From UBA11891 sp049890035 (GTDB taxonomy: Bacteria > Bacteroidota > Bacteroidia > Flavobacteriales > Flavobacteriaceae), in NCBI GenBank assembly GCA_049890035.1, contig JBMHCG010000050.1, forward strand, positions 43,761 through 107,760: a stretch of 64,000 nt of DNA. The letters run 5' to 3'. A model generated the notes under the pieces. The model did not search any database and was not told where the DNA came from. It saw nothing but the letters and a program-made list of their open reading frames with translations. Below are positions 1 through 9,719 of the stretch, in pieces; the stretch's first letter is position 1; each line of letters opens with the position of its first letter. The translations under genes were made by a program, and so were the position numbers.

Positions 1-2
1 AA

Positions 3-59
3 GAATTGTATGCCCGTATTATTAGAACAAGAACCAAGGAAATGAATATGGTTAGGTAA
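3..59 (+). CDS. C-terminal end of an unidentified protein (truncated by window edge)
   Basis: The reading frame is open from the left edge to a TAA at 57-59 and gives 18 residues rich in Arg, Lys and Met (ending TKEMNMVR). The composition looks like a genuine protein tail, but it is far too short to assign to a family. It converges on the minus-strand gene that ends at 112. It could also be chance open frame. Confidence 0.3.
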   Translation, partial: ELYARIIRTRTKEMNMVR

Positions 60-111
60 AGTAGTATATCCATAGTTTGTAATCAATTAATTATGCTATT
101 TCCATTTCAAT

Positions 112-942
112 TTAGGGTTTTATTTTCTTCACTTTAGCAAACTCAAATAAAATATTGTCGAAAATGTAGGTATTCAATACCTTATGCAAGTTGGATGGAT
201 TTATGTTTTTATTTGTTTTTTTCCTGAAATTTTTAAGATAAACCTCACTATTCCCGTCATATATTTCCAAAGGTTTTTTTTCATCTACCAAATAGTATTT
301 ATTTAAAACCCTTATTATATCGGGACACTCTGAAGTTGTTGTTGAATTCATTTCAATGTATATCCTATTTTCATTAAATTCTTCTTTTTCGTAAACTACC
401 TCTTCATCTTCAAAATTATCATATTCAAAGATTTTAGAATATGAATTATTGTAGGTGTAAATAAAAAAGGGATACTGTGCACCAGGCTTAAAATAATATT
501 TTTGGACACTGCTCCCCCCTCCAGAGATGGCGATAGTACTCCCGCTATATTCCTCAACATAAACTAAATCCTCATTTTTGTCAAAATAAAATGCAACAGG
601 ATTGTCGTTTGGAAATAACTCATTGTTGCCATATGAAAACGGTTCTATGCCATCAAAATCTTCAACTATTAATGATGTATGAACTAGTTTAGGTTTGTCG
701 TCCTTGTCTTTAAAAAGAGCGTATTGGGTGTACTCTGACAAACTTTTCTCTATGCGATCATATTGTGATTTGATTTTTTGTATTGCATATTTTTCGTTGG
801 GAGATTCTACATTAATTTTTTCGGCATCATAGATGCAACGATGATTTTCTCTATTCCCTTTTTTATTAATCAAAGGATGACTGGAGAGCTGAGTACCATT
901 AAAAAAGAATGAAAAAATCAGCAAGTATTTTAGTTTTTGCAC
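112..942 (-). CDS. Exported protein of unknown function
   Basis: This is a 276-residue protein that I do not recognise. The open frame begins with a GTG codon at 940-942, directly followed by a basic and hydrophobic stretch (about residues 3-20) that looks like a Sec signal peptide, which supports that start. The mature part is charged and rich in Glu, Asn and Tyr, with a Gly/Ser turn (GGGSS) near residue 142. No catalytic motif or further membrane segment is visible. A run of two unknown exported proteins at this end of the window suggests accessory DNA. Confidence 0.6.
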   Translation of the reverse strand: MQKLKYLLIFSFFFNGTQLSSHPLINKKGNRENHRCIYDAEKINVESPNEKYAIQKIKSQYDRIEKSLSEYTQYALFKDKDDKPKLVHTSLIVEDFDGIEPFSYGNNELFPNDNPVAFYFDKNEDLVYVEEYSGSTIAISGGGSSVQKYYFKPGAQYPFFIYTYNNSYSKIFEYDNFEDEEVVYEKEEFNENRIYIEMNSTTTSECPDIIRVLNKYYLVDEKKPLEIYDGNSEVYLKNFRKKTNKNINPSNLHKVLNTYIFDNILFEFAKVKKIKP

Positions 943-1210
943 AAAAAAAGGTTTCGTTGCTTACTTATCGTTATATACAATGCTCTTTCAAATATGTTGA
1001 ATCATTGACGTCACTGCATTTAATTCCGAATTTTTGTAGCATAAATAGTATGAAATTAATGTTCAGGTATCATTATAACACTGTATACATACTCCAAATT
1101 CAAAACAAGTTAGTTTATTTTACAGGATGAAGCAACCTTCGACATACAAACGTATAATTCCTTTTAAACATATTTTAAAATAAATGGCACCGTAAATAAA
1201 ATGAGCTCTG

Positions 1211-2092
1211 CTAGTCAGCAACACTTGTGCTACTGAAGGTCCAATTGTATTTTGATTTTTGGGTAATAGACCTAAAAGTACTACCGCCCTCACCACTCGT
1301 ATATCGGGTCACCTTTACAATTTGACCAGTAGATTTAGCTCTAGTTACAGTTATTTTGTCCTCCCATAGATAACTTTTCTCATTCTCAAACTCAATGGTT
1401 TCTTCGGATTCGTTAATTTTTTTATTACTGTTCCAGTTCATTTGACTTTTCTTTAAATAAAAACCACCGAGGCTTCCAAAAAGAATGAATGCGTCTTGCT
1501 CAGAACAACCTGTAAAAGAGATACTAGAACTTTTATTGTATTCTGTGAAACCTGATTGATAAGTTTTAGATTCATTTATCTCATTTATAGGACCTGGATT
1601 TATTTTCAATTTTTCTGCTAATGCGAAGATATTTTTAAGAGAATATCTAGTATATTCTTTCGATCCATCAATTGAATCATAGTCCATCACATGGTTCTTA
1701 TTGCCTGTCAAAAATCCATCGAATAAATAGCCACTAAAATTTCCTTTCTCATTAGCATAGCCTTTTACTTTAATCCATTCTCCATTTATTAATTCCCCAT
1801 CATCTATAATTGATGCAATTATTTTTGTTTTTTCCAGTACTATAATTGGTGTCCCGAAATCCAATGTCATTATTATTTTGGTATTTGTACTGGGTTGTTC
1901 TCGTAAATTCAATCCATTTTTTGAACTAACAAATAATGTTTCCTGTCCGAAACCATGGCATGCAATCAGGGCGAAAAGAGTAGTGAAATATAATAGCTTT
2001 AAATACTTATTGATATCAATTCGTGGAAAGGAGACTTGTCTAAAGACTCCTTTTCGAGACAAAAAATGATCGTAGTAATAAATCAATGGCAT
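1211..2092 (-). CDS. Exported protein with a bacterial SH3 domain
   Basis: The mature N-terminus contains a bacterial SH3 (SH3b) fold: the GLNLREQPS motif followed by alternating beta strands up to about residue 120. SH3b domains commonly bind cell-wall peptides or act as protein-binding modules, so an envelope location is expected. A hydrophobic segment near residues 30-48 ends in LIACHGFGQ, which could be a Sec signal or a lipobox (LIAC). About 28 residues precede it when the first ATG (2090-2092) is used, which is long for a signal peptide, so the true start may be an internal non-ATG codon. The C-terminal half (about 150-293) has no family I recognise. Confidence 0.6.
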   Translation of the reverse strand: MPLIYYYDHFLSRKGVFRQVSFPRIDINKYLKLLYFTTLFALIACHGFGQETLFVSSKNGLNLREQPSTNTKIIMTLDFGTPIIVLEKTKIIASIIDDGELINGEWIKVKGYANEKGNFSGYLFDGFLTGNKNHVMDYDSIDGSKEYTRYSLKNIFALAEKLKINPGPINEINESKTYQSGFTEYNKSSSISFTGCSEQDAFILFGSLGGFYLKKSQMNWNSNKKINESEETIEFENEKSYLWEDKITVTRAKSTGQIVKVTRYTSGEGGSTFRSITQKSKYNWTFSSTSVAD

Positions 2093-2189
2093 AGACAATA
2101 AATAAACTCAATAGATGGGAATCTATCTAATATAGTCTAAATTTTGGTTATGACCTCGCAGCACAAGAGGTTTGGATAATACAAAATGT

Positions 2190-2927
2190 TTATCGATCAA
2201 TTTTGAACGTATCTAACTTGATATCATCCAAACCATCTTCATCAAAAGGGTATTCCATCTGATCTTGAATATTGTAGAGGGAGATCAGAATAAACTCGCT
2301 GAGTGCGATTATAAAATAAGTCAGCCACTCGGGATTGTCATACCCAATTTTATTGATAATGGTGGGTGTGTAAACCAGTGGGAAGATGTAGATAAAAATG
2401 AGGCAGTAAGCCTTCAAGCTAATGGGTGTTCGGTGGGTGTGCACAGCGATAAGATTTTCTTGCCCTTCATGAACATCTTTCATAAATCGAAAGATCTTTT
2501 GGCGCGTCCCACCCGATATAGCATCACTATTGGCGTCTATGAACTGAAACAAATTCTCCATGTTTTGATCAACCTTTTGGGTGTCGTGACTATCACCCGC
2601 CAAATAGCGCATGAAATCAGAACTGATGGTGATGAGTAATTGCTTTGACGTTTCTTTTTTTTCGTCATCCAGTTTAGAAGCATTCAAAAGAAGGTATTGT
2701 ACGGTTTTGAGACCACTACGAAAACGTGATAGGAACTCAAGAGCTTTTTCTCGTCGTTTGAAAGCCCCACGGATAGCGAATACCAAAGGAAAAATGATGG
2801 CAATACTAATCAATGTAAGGTCAATATTGTAGATCACTCCAAAATGATACGAGACAAAGGGAACGGAAAAGGATATCACCATCGTTATCAACGTACGGTA
2901 ATTCAAAATGGAGAGATAGCGAATCAA
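2190..2927 (-). CDS. Bestrophin-like membrane protein
   Basis: This is a 245-residue membrane protein with two hydrophobic segments near the N-terminus (about 14-30 and 35-52), a long charged central region (about 55-165), and two more segments (about 170-190 and 200-220). The C-terminal motif MEYPFDEDGLDDI resembles the E-x-PFG-x-D-xx-DLP signature of bestrophin (RFP-TM) anion channels. I infer a bestrophin-related channel; the match is partial because the Gly of PFG is replaced. The start used is TTG (2925-2927); an ATG lies 15 residues inside. It is divergent from the next gene, with only 45 bp between. Confidence 0.55.
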   Translation of the reverse strand: MIRYLSILNYRTLITMVISFSVPFVSYHFGVIYNIDLTLISIAIIFPLVFAIRGAFKRREKALEFLSRFRSGLKTVQYLLLNASKLDDEKKETSKQLLITISSDFMRYLAGDSHDTQKVDQNMENLFQFIDANSDAISGGTRQKIFRFMKDVHEGQENLIAVHTHRTPISLKAYCLIFIYIFPLVYTPTIINKIGYDNPEWLTYFIIALSEFILISLYNIQDQMEYPFDEDGLDDIKLDTFKIDR

Positions 2928-2972
2928 TGCTTGTTTTTTTTAATTTAGTGGGATAAAACTATAATTATTCTT

Positions 2973-3992
2973 ATGAAAAAACAAGTTGCATTCACGATGC
3001 TGCTTTTGATTGTTGCAAAGCTAAGTGCGCAAGCCGAATCAAAAGTCACGAAGTTATTTCAAGATGCTTCCCCATTGGAAATTCAATTGAGCTATTCGAA
3101 TAAAGAATTGCGAAAGGATACCAATGACAGCACCTACATTGATGTAGAAATGAAATACAAAGAAGGGGGGGAGTGGAAATTACTTCCAGTAGCCCTGAGA
3201 GCAAGAGGGAATTTTCGACGCGCCAAATGCTATTTTCCACCTGTTAAGATGAAAATTAAAAAGTCCTTGGCGATGGGAACGCTTTTTGAAGGGAATAAAA
3301 AATTAAAGCTCGTCTTGCCCTGTATGTTAGAAAAAAACAACAACGACAACATTGAGCAAGAACTCTTGGCTTATAAATTGTATGAAAAAATATCGCCTTA
3401 CCACTTCAAAACGCGAAAGGTGAAGATCACCATGACTGAATTAAAAGGGAAAAAAGTAAAAGAACATACCTTGGACGGCTTTTTGATTGAGGACGACAAG
3501 CATGTTGCTAATCGTTTCGATGGAAAAGTGTTCGAGCGGTATATTCACCCGTTAGCCATGGACGCTGACAGTTCAGTAAAGAATGCATTTTTCCAATTTC
3601 TCATCGGCAATACCGATTTTTCGGTGGCCTACCAGCACAATGGAAAACTCCTGTATATCGACAAAAAAATCATCCCACTGCCGTATGATTTTGATATGGC
3701 TGGACTGGTTGATGCCAGTTATGCTACGGTCAATACTAATTTGGGAATTCAGGCAGTAACAGATCGAGTCTATCGGGGTTTCAAAAGAGATGAAGAGGTA
3801 TTGCAGTCCGTTCGAGCGCATTTTCTCAATATCAAATCAGAATTAATGAGTATCGTGGAAGCGACCAAGGCAGACTTCGATATGGAATCTGAATACGAAT
3901 CTGCGGCAGAATTTGTCAGCAGTTTTTACAACGTTATGGAGGACGAGTCCGTTTTTAGAGAGAAAATTTTGGAAGGGGTTCGAACCAAATAA
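2973..3992 (+). CDS. Exported CotH-like protein
   Basis: The protein has 339 residues and a signal peptide ending near residue 20 (LSAQ). The body contains a beta-rich start with RARGNFRR and then a block with PYDFDMAG near residue 230. That block resembles the Asp-containing catalytic motif region of CotH-type atypical protein kinases, and the upstream FKTRKVKITM and DGFLIEDD blocks also resemble that fold. Assignment to CotH is inference from motif appearance and order, not a certain match. If correct, it would modify or organise surface proteins. It is divergently arranged with the bestrophin-like gene and converges on the phosphatase gene (10 bp between stops). Confidence 0.5.
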   Translation: MKKQVAFTMLLLIVAKLSAQAESKVTKLFQDASPLEIQLSYSNKELRKDTNDSTYIDVEMKYKEGGEWKLLPVALRARGNFRRAKCYFPPVKMKIKKSLAMGTLFEGNKKLKLVLPCMLEKNNNDNIEQELLAYKLYEKISPYHFKTRKVKITMTELKGKKVKEHTLDGFLIEDDKHVANRFDGKVFERYIHPLAMDADSSVKNAFFQFLIGNTDFSVAYQHNGKLLYIDKKIIPLPYDFDMAGLVDASYATVNTNLGIQAVTDRVYRGFKRDEEVLQSVRAHFLNIKSELMSIVEATKADFDMESEYESAAEFVSSFYNVMEDESVFREKILEGVRTK

Positions 3993-4002
3993 AAAACTGT
4001 TA

Positions 4003-5058
4003 TTATTCCAACACGGCTGTTTTCATTTTATCGAAGATGGCCGTGTTTTCGTATATCCCTTTAAAAGTATCCGCTTCTGGGCCATAGCTAAAAACAGGAA
4101 CCATCGTGGCACTGTGCCCTTTGGTGTTGAAACCACCAGCAACTTGCCCTTTTTTGATGTTCCCTCGTGTCAGGGCCAAGCCACCGGTTTCGTGATCGGC
4201 TGTTACAACAACAAGGGTGTTCCCTTCTTTTTTTGCAAATTCCAATGCCACTCGGATGGTATCGTTGAATTCGGCAAACTCAGAGACTACATAGGGTAGT
4301 TCATTGGCATGGCCACCCCAATCAATCTGCGACGCTTCCGTCATGACAAAGAACGGTTGGCCATCCGCTTCCAGCCGCTCTAAAGTGGATGATAGCATGT
4401 CCGGTAGGGCAGGTTTTCTCCCCATCGATTTCATAGGGGGTTCGTCTTTGTAAGTGAAATAGCCTACCCGTTGGGCCGTACTTGATGAAAAGTCTTTCAA
4501 ATTTTTAACAATTTCAAAGGGATTGGTTTCTTCCTTAAGCAGATTTTTCCCATCATCGCGTTGGGTAAAGTGTTTTTCGCCACCACCTATGAACAAGTCA
4601 ACTTGCGAACCCATTAGTTGTTGGGCTATTTGTTGGTATTTTTTTCGCGAATCAACATGTGCGTAAAAAGAGGCGGGAGTGGCATGAACAATGCTGCTCG
4701 TTGCTAATAACGCAGTACGGTACCCTTTGTTAGCGCAATAATTTAATATGGAGGGTACGGCTTCGTTCCTCGCATTGATTCCGACAACACCATTATAAGT
4801 TTTTGCCCCACAGGCCATGGCAGTTCCGCTGGCAGCTGAATCTGTTACAAGATTTTTGACGGCGTGGGTTTTTGACAAACCGATGTATTCAAAATTTTCC
4901 AAAACGGTCGTATTGTTATTGGCATACATACCCGAAGTTATTTGTGTAAGTCCCATTCCATCACCAATTAAAAAAATGATGTTGGGTGCGGTTTCGCTCT
5001 GTGCAGCAGCGAAGGGAAGACTCAAAACGAAAATTATCAGTAGTTGTAAATATTTCAT
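4003..5058 (-). CDS. Alkaline phosphatase (PhoA family)
   Basis: This is a 351-residue exported metal-dependent phosphomonoesterase. Signal peptide residues 1-20 are followed by the metal site NIIFLIGDGMG (Asp33), then the catalytic nucleophile in TDSAASGTA (Ser74), which forms the phosphoserine. The Zn ligands lie in the ASQIDWGGHANE and TADHETGG segments. The protein is shorter than E. coli PhoA but normal for the Bacteroidetes group. It should release phosphate from organic esters in the periplasm or at the surface. No Pho-box-like element was recognised upstream. It is followed on the same strand by waaA after a 33-bp gap. Confidence 0.92.
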   Translation of the reverse strand: MKYLQLLIIFVLSLPFAAAQSETAPNIIFLIGDGMGLTQITSGMYANNNTTVLENFEYIGLSKTHAVKNLVTDSAASGTAMACGAKTYNGVVGINARNEAVPSILNYCANKGYRTALLATSSIVHATPASFYAHVDSRKKYQQIAQQLMGSQVDLFIGGGEKHFTQRDDGKNLLKEETNPFEIVKNLKDFSSSTAQRVGYFTYKDEPPMKSMGRKPALPDMLSSTLERLEADGQPFFVMTEASQIDWGGHANELPYVVSEFAEFNDTIRVALEFAKKEGNTLVVVTADHETGGLALTRGNIKKGQVAGGFNTKGHSATMVPVFSYGPEADTFKGIYENTAIFDKMKTAVLE

Positions 5059-5091
5059 GTTGTAAATTGAACTATAAATTTAATGTTTTTA

Positions 5092-6333
5092 TCAGTTTAA
5101 TAATCTGTGTTTTTCAAGATACGCGAGTAATTGTTGTGTCGCTCCCTTTTTGCTATGGACATAAGAATAATTTATACTACCCGCGGCGGTTCGTTTTTTT
5201 ACTGACTGGAGTTCATGAAATACAGCATCCCAATCTGAACTTTTAGAAACTGAAAACACACCGCCGGATGCAATCAAGTCAGTTGCTTCCCTGAATTGTT
5301 GATGCTTGGGACCAATCAGTATTGGAATTCCAAATGCAGCAGGTTCCAAGATGTTATGCAATCCTCGTTTAGCCATGCCGCCACCAACATAAGCAAGGGT
5401 GGCTTTGGCGTAGATCGATCGCAGCATACCATAACAGTCCAAGATGAGTACAGGAATATTGGTAGGTCTATTTTTTTTCCATTCCGACCACAAGGCATTC
5501 GGCATCGGAAGTTTTTTTTGTAAGGCACTAATCGCGGTTGCTCCAATCTCATGTGGGGCAATAATAAGTTTCCAATCGTCAGGGAATGCGTTAAAAAAAT
5601 TTTCAAAAAGCGAATAATCCTCTGGCCAGGTACTCCCTGCTACCAAACACGGATGCGCTCCTATAAAGGCATCGATTTCAGCATAGGTGTCCACCGCGGC
5701 AGCGGTTTGTAATACACGGTCCATTCTGCTGTCTCCAGCAACAGTTGTTTGGAGGATGCCTTTTTCTTTCAACCATTTTTGTGATGCGTGATCTTGAAGA
5801 AAAAAATGATCTATTTTTTGGAGTAGTTTTCTGTAGGGACGCCCCCAAAACTTGAAAAAAAAGTGGTCTTTGGTAAAACGACTACCAAAAGAAATAACCG
5901 GGATTTTTTTCAATGTGGTCTCTTTTAAAACATGATACCAAAATTCTTGTCTAACGACAATCAATAAACTGGGTTGCAACTGTTCAACAAAGGCACGCAC
6001 GCTTTTAGGATGATCCCAAGGTAAATAACAATAGCCATCTACCAATGTATTTTTTTGGACAGGCTCTATTCCGGAGGGAGAAAATACAGTGACAAAAATC
6101 TTTGGTGGGAGGGGATTATCCTTCAATTTTTGTAGCAGGGGAATGATTTGTTCAAATTCCCCATAGGAGGCAACATGAATCCAAAGGGGTTGTTCACCTT
6201 GAAATTGATCGAGTGCTTTTTGAATTCCTTTTCTACCGGCATAAGTGGCCTTTAGTTTGACGTTGAAAAAGCCACCCAACCGAACCACCAGCGGGAGTAT
6301 ATAAGTTAATAGAGTGTATATTTTTTGAAGCAT
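5092..6333 (-). CDS. waaA: 3-deoxy-D-manno-octulosonic acid (KDO) transferase
   Basis: This 413-residue GT30 glycosyltransferase moves KDO from CMP-KDO onto lipid IV-A, the first core-sugar step in lipopolysaccharide assembly. A short membrane-anchoring N-terminal helix (about residues 3-22) precedes the N-terminal Rossmann domain, with the conserved VASYGEFEQ block (catalytic Glu near 59). The C-terminal CMP-KDO domain shows VAGSTWPEDY, APHEIG and the GGGMAKRGLHNILEPA nucleotide-sugar loop. The ATG at 6331-6333 lies 7 bp from the upstream divergent ORF, so the two genes share a very short intergenic space. Confidence 0.93.
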   Translation of the reverse strand: MLQKIYTLLTYILPLVVRLGGFFNVKLKATYAGRKGIQKALDQFQGEQPLWIHVASYGEFEQIIPLLQKLKDNPLPPKIFVTVFSPSGIEPVQKNTLVDGYCYLPWDHPKSVRAFVEQLQPSLLIVVRQEFWYHVLKETTLKKIPVISFGSRFTKDHFFFKFWGRPYRKLLQKIDHFFLQDHASQKWLKEKGILQTTVAGDSRMDRVLQTAAAVDTYAEIDAFIGAHPCLVAGSTWPEDYSLFENFFNAFPDDWKLIIAPHEIGATAISALQKKLPMPNALWSEWKKNRPTNIPVLILDCYGMLRSIYAKATLAYVGGGMAKRGLHNILEPAAFGIPILIGPKHQQFREATDLIASGGVFSVSKSSDWDAVFHELQSVKKRTAAGSINYSYVHSKKGATQQLLAYLEKHRLLN

Positions 6334-6415
6334 AGCATTTATGACCTTTCAAAATTACTCCTTTTTGGATGATGAATTCCTCAGTTCTTTTTTACATTTG
6401 AACAGAAAAAATCGC

Positions 6416-7552
6416 ATGGAAAACATTCGAATGGTAGACCTTCAAGGTCAATACCAACAGCTCGCTCAAACCTTGGAACCCCGTATGCAAAAGGTACTGG
6501 ACTCCACAGCCTTCATCAATGGCCCAGCAGTTCGGGAATTTCAATCCAACTTGGAAACCTATCTTGATGTCAAGCATGTGATTCCCTGTGCCAATGGTAC
6601 CGATGCACTACAGATCGCTCTGATGGGCTTGGGATTGCAACCTGGGGACGAAGTGATTACTGCTGATTTTACCTTCGCCGCTACGGTTGAAGTTATTGCC
6701 CTACTAGGATTGACCCCCATACTCGTTGATGTCGATCCAAAAACCTTCAATATCGATGTCAAAGCGGTTGAAAAAAGGATTTGTTCCAAAACCAAAGCTA
6801 TCATACCAGTTCATCTTTTTGGTCAAGCGGCTGCCATGGAACCCTTAATGAAACTTGCCGCAGAACACAATCTTTTTGTTGTAGAGGACAATGCACAAGC
6901 CATTGGCGCACGCTATGCATTTCCTTCTCAGGAAAAGAAAATGACGGGAACTATAGGGCATGTTGGTACAACTTCTTTTTTCCCATCCAAAAATTTAGGT
7001 GCCTACGGTGATGGCGGTGCTTTGTTTACCCATGACGATGCATTGGCACACCGACTCCGAGGAATTGTTAATCATGGCATGTATCAACGTTACCGTCATG
7101 ATGTTATTGGGGTCAACTCACGCTTGGATACCTTACAAGCAGCGATATTAGATACCAAGCTCCCGTATCTGGATTATTATAATGAAAGAAGAAAAGCGGC
7201 AGCCATCTTGTATAATGAACGCCTCTCAAATCACCCTTTAATAACAACCCCCTATCGAGTGGGTGATTGTGATTCTCATGTGTTTCATCAATACACCCTC
7301 CAGATTGCAGGTATTGATCGCAATGCTTTGGTGCATTATATGGGAGAGCAGGGAGTTCCCACAGCTGTCTATTATCCCATTCCCTTACACCAACAAAAAG
7401 CCTATTTGCGTCCGGAATATAAAACTTCTGATTTCCCAGTGACCAATCGTTTGGTCAACGAAGTAATTTCTTTACCGATGCACACCGAATTGACAGTAAA
7501 TCAAATAGACTATATTTGTGAAAAACTGCTCGATTGGGTAGCAAATCAATAA
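6416..7552 (+). CDS. DegT/DnrJ/EryC1/StrS family PLP aminotransferase
   Basis: This is a 378-residue fold-type I aminotransferase of the sugar-aminating DegT family. Lys192 in SFFPSKNLGAYGDGG is the PLP Schiff-base lysine, and VEDNAQAIGA carries the PLP-ring Asp. The C-terminal YPIPLHQQ motif is also typical. Family members add an amino group to keto-sugar nucleotides for LPS O-chains or glycoproteins; the exact substrate cannot be read here. I chose the ATG at 6416 because the upstream in-frame ATG at 6341 adds 25 residues unlike the family N-terminus. Its placement next to waaA fits envelope polysaccharide synthesis. Confidence 0.88.
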   Translation: MENIRMVDLQGQYQQLAQTLEPRMQKVLDSTAFINGPAVREFQSNLETYLDVKHVIPCANGTDALQIALMGLGLQPGDEVITADFTFAATVEVIALLGLTPILVDVDPKTFNIDVKAVEKRICSKTKAIIPVHLFGQAAAMEPLMKLAAEHNLFVVEDNAQAIGARYAFPSQEKKMTGTIGHVGTTSFFPSKNLGAYGDGGALFTHDDALAHRLRGIVNHGMYQRYRHDVIGVNSRLDTLQAAILDTKLPYLDYYNERRKAAAILYNERLSNHPLITTPYRVGDCDSHVFHQYTLQIAGIDRNALVHYMGEQGVPTAVYYPIPLHQQKAYLRPEYKTSDFPVTNRLVNEVISLPMHTELTVNQIDYICEKLLDWVANQ

Positions 7553-7560
7553 AATTCAGC

Positions 7561-8835
7561 ATGAAAAATTATCTATTCATCCTTTTCGGGACCTTGTCTT
7601 TTGCTTACAGCCAACAAACCTACCTTCATTGTGGTTCTCTTTTTGATGCCCAAAGAGGCAAACTGCTAAAGGAGCAAACCATCGTAGTAGCGGGAGAACG
7701 TATTGTTCGTTTGGCTTCGGGCTATCTTGCAGCCCCTACAGGGGTTCAAACAATTGACCTTAAAGACAAGACAGTTTTACCTGGATTTATTGACATGCAT
7801 GTACATATTGAAGGGGAGACCAACAACACTTCTTACATGAAGCGCTTTGTTGACAACGAAGCAGATACCGCTTTTGAGTCAGCAATGTATGCCCGTCGAA
7901 CCCTGATGGCAGGATTCACAACCGTGCGCGACATGGGAGGCAGCGGGGTAAATGTATCCTTGCGAAATGCGATCCGTCAAGGGAAAGTTCCTGGCCCCCG
8001 CATTTTTACTGCTGAAAAAGCCATTGGTACCACCGGTGGACATGCCGATCCTACAAACGGAACACGAAAAAGTCTGATGGGCGACCCAGGACCTGCCGAG
8101 GGGGTAATCAATTCTCCAGAGGATGGAAAAAAAGCCGTACGCCAACGTTATAAAAACGGAGCCGACTGCATAAAAATTACTGCCACAGGTGGGGTTCTCA
8201 GTATGGCTAAAAACGGCCAAAACCCGCAATTTACCGTTGCGGAAATAGAGGCTGTTGTTAATACAGCCAACGATTATGGTATGCACGTAGCCGCCCACGC
8301 CCACGGTGACGAAGGAATGTACCGAGCTGTTTTAGCAGGCGTAACAACCATCGAACACGGAACTTTGATGACGGCTCGAACCATGGATTTGATGAAGGAA
8401 AAAAAGGCGTATTTGGTAGCCACAATAACTGCGGGGAAGCAAGTGGCTGAAAAAGCAAAGATTGATGGGTATTTTCCCGCTGTCGTGACGCCCAAAGCGT
8501 TAGCCATTGGCCCACAAATTCAGGAGACCTTTGGCAAAGCCTATAAAAGAGGTGTTCCCATTGCTTTTGGAACAGATGCTGGGGTCTACCCACACGGATT
8601 GAATGCGCTTGAGTTTGGGTATATGGTCGAAGCGGGTATGCCTGCCGTAGAAGCCTTGCAGGCAGCTACCCTAATCAATGCTAAGATTCTAGGGTATGAA
8701 AATGACCTGGGCCAATTAGCCAAAGGCTTTTATGCAGACATTATTGCCACCACGGCCAATCCAATTGAAAACATCAAAACCCTTGAGCAGATTCCTTTTG
8801 TAATGAAGGGTGGGCAGGTCTACAAAAATGACTAA
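7561..8835 (+). CDS. Exported amidohydrolase-superfamily hydrolase
   Basis: This is a 424-residue imidazolonepropionase-like or peptidase-like amidohydrolase. A signal peptide of about 18 residues is followed by a beta-sandwich segment and the metal motif DMHVHIEG (HxH). A Lys region (CIKITATGG) may be carbamylated, the later metal histidines are in HAHGD and IEHGT, and the catalytic Asp is in GTDAGVYPHG. Such secreted enzymes often hydrolyse dipeptides or lactam-like bonds; the substrate is not determinable. The start at 7561 is preferred because it begins exactly at the signal peptide. It lies 8 bp after the DegT gene and its stop overlaps the fabD stop. Confidence 0.85.
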   Translation: MKNYLFILFGTLSFAYSQQTYLHCGSLFDAQRGKLLKEQTIVVAGERIVRLASGYLAAPTGVQTIDLKDKTVLPGFIDMHVHIEGETNNTSYMKRFVDNEADTAFESAMYARRTLMAGFTTVRDMGGSGVNVSLRNAIRQGKVPGPRIFTAEKAIGTTGGHADPTNGTRKSLMGDPGPAEGVINSPEDGKKAVRQRYKNGADCIKITATGGVLSMAKNGQNPQFTVAEIEAVVNTANDYGMHVAAHAHGDEGMYRAVLAGVTTIEHGTLMTARTMDLMKEKKAYLVATITAGKQVAEKAKIDGYFPAVVTPKALAIGPQIQETFGKAYKRGVPIAFGTDAGVYPHGLNALEFGYMVEAGMPAVEALQAATLINAKILGYENDLGQLAKGFYADIIATTANPIENIKTLEQIPFVMKGGQVYKND

Positions 8836-9719
8836 AGAAGACTTTGTCCGGAGGCGGTTTGGGCCGATCGATTAATTTTTTTTATCAATCCTTGCAATAC
8901 GTTTCCAGGTCCAATTTCGACAAATGAAGTGGCCCCATCTTGGCACATTTGCGCAACGCTTTGTGTCCACTTCACAGAACCGGTCAATTGCTTGATCAGA
9001 TTGGTTTGAATGTCCTCAACATCTGTAGCTGCCTGTGCTGTTACATTCTGATAAATGGGAATTCGCGGGGCTTGAAAAGGGGTCTCGGCGATGGCTTCAG
9101 CCAGTTGCAATCGTGCGGATTCCATCAGAGGCGAGTGAAAAGCACCCCCAACAGGAAGTACCAATGCACGACGGGCTCCTGCTTCTTTCAATCGTTCACA
9201 GGCATTTGCTACCGCCTGCTTGTCACCGGAAATGACGAGTTGACCCGGGCAGTTGTAATTGGCTGCAACCACTATTCCCGCTGTTTTTTCACATAGCGAT
9301 GCAACCACTTCGTTTTTCAGTCCCAATACAGCTGCCATGGTACCATCTGTTTTCTCACAGGCGGCTTGCATTGCCAAAGCCCGTTGGTGTACCAACAGCA
9401 AACCCGATTCAAAAGACATCGCCCCACTATAGGTTAAGGCAGAAAATTCACCAAGAGAGTGGCCCGCTACCGCTTGTACGTTTATTTTTTCGCCCAAAAC
9501 TTCTGCCAGGACAACCGAGTGCAAAAAAATAGCGGGCTGGGTGACTTGGGTTTGCAATAAATCTTCTTTACTGCCTTCAAACATTACTTGTGCAATATCG
9601 AAGCCCAGAAGCTCATTTGCTTGCTCAAATCTTTTTTTGGCTGTGGGATAGGCTTCGTATAAATCTTTACCCATACCCTCAAATTGGGCACCTTGACCCG
9701 GGAATACTGCAACTTTCAT
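8832..9719 (-). CDS. fabD: Malonyl-CoA:ACP transacylase
   Basis: This 295-residue cytoplasmic enzyme loads malonate from CoA onto acyl carrier protein to supply fatty-acid chain extension. FPGQGAQ is at the N-terminus, the nucleophile Ser88 lies in GHSLGEF, and the catalytic His is in GGAFHSPLM. The malonate-binding Arg region is present (HQRALAMQ), and the length is normal. It overlaps the folA stop by 4 bp (ATGA), so the two genes are translationally coupled on the minus strand. Confidence 0.95.
   Translation of the reverse strand: MKVAVFPGQGAQFEGMGKDLYEAYPTAKKRFEQANELLGFDIAQVMFEGSKEDLLQTQVTQPAIFLHSVVLAEVLGEKINVQAVAGHSLGEFSALTYSGAMSFESGLLLVHQRALAMQAACEKTDGTMAAVLGLKNEVVASLCEKTAGIVVAANYNCPGQLVISGDKQAVANACERLKEAGARRALVLPVGGAFHSPLMESARLQLAEAIAETPFQAPRIPIYQNVTAQAATDVEDIQTNLIKQLTGSVKWTQSVAQMCQDGATSFVEIGPGNVLQGLIKKINRSAQTASGQSLL

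Noticed and set aside
909..1130. 73-codon plus-strand frame near the left end
   Set aside because: No family features, overlaps the signal peptide of the minus-strand gene and has composition of AT-rich non-coding DNA.
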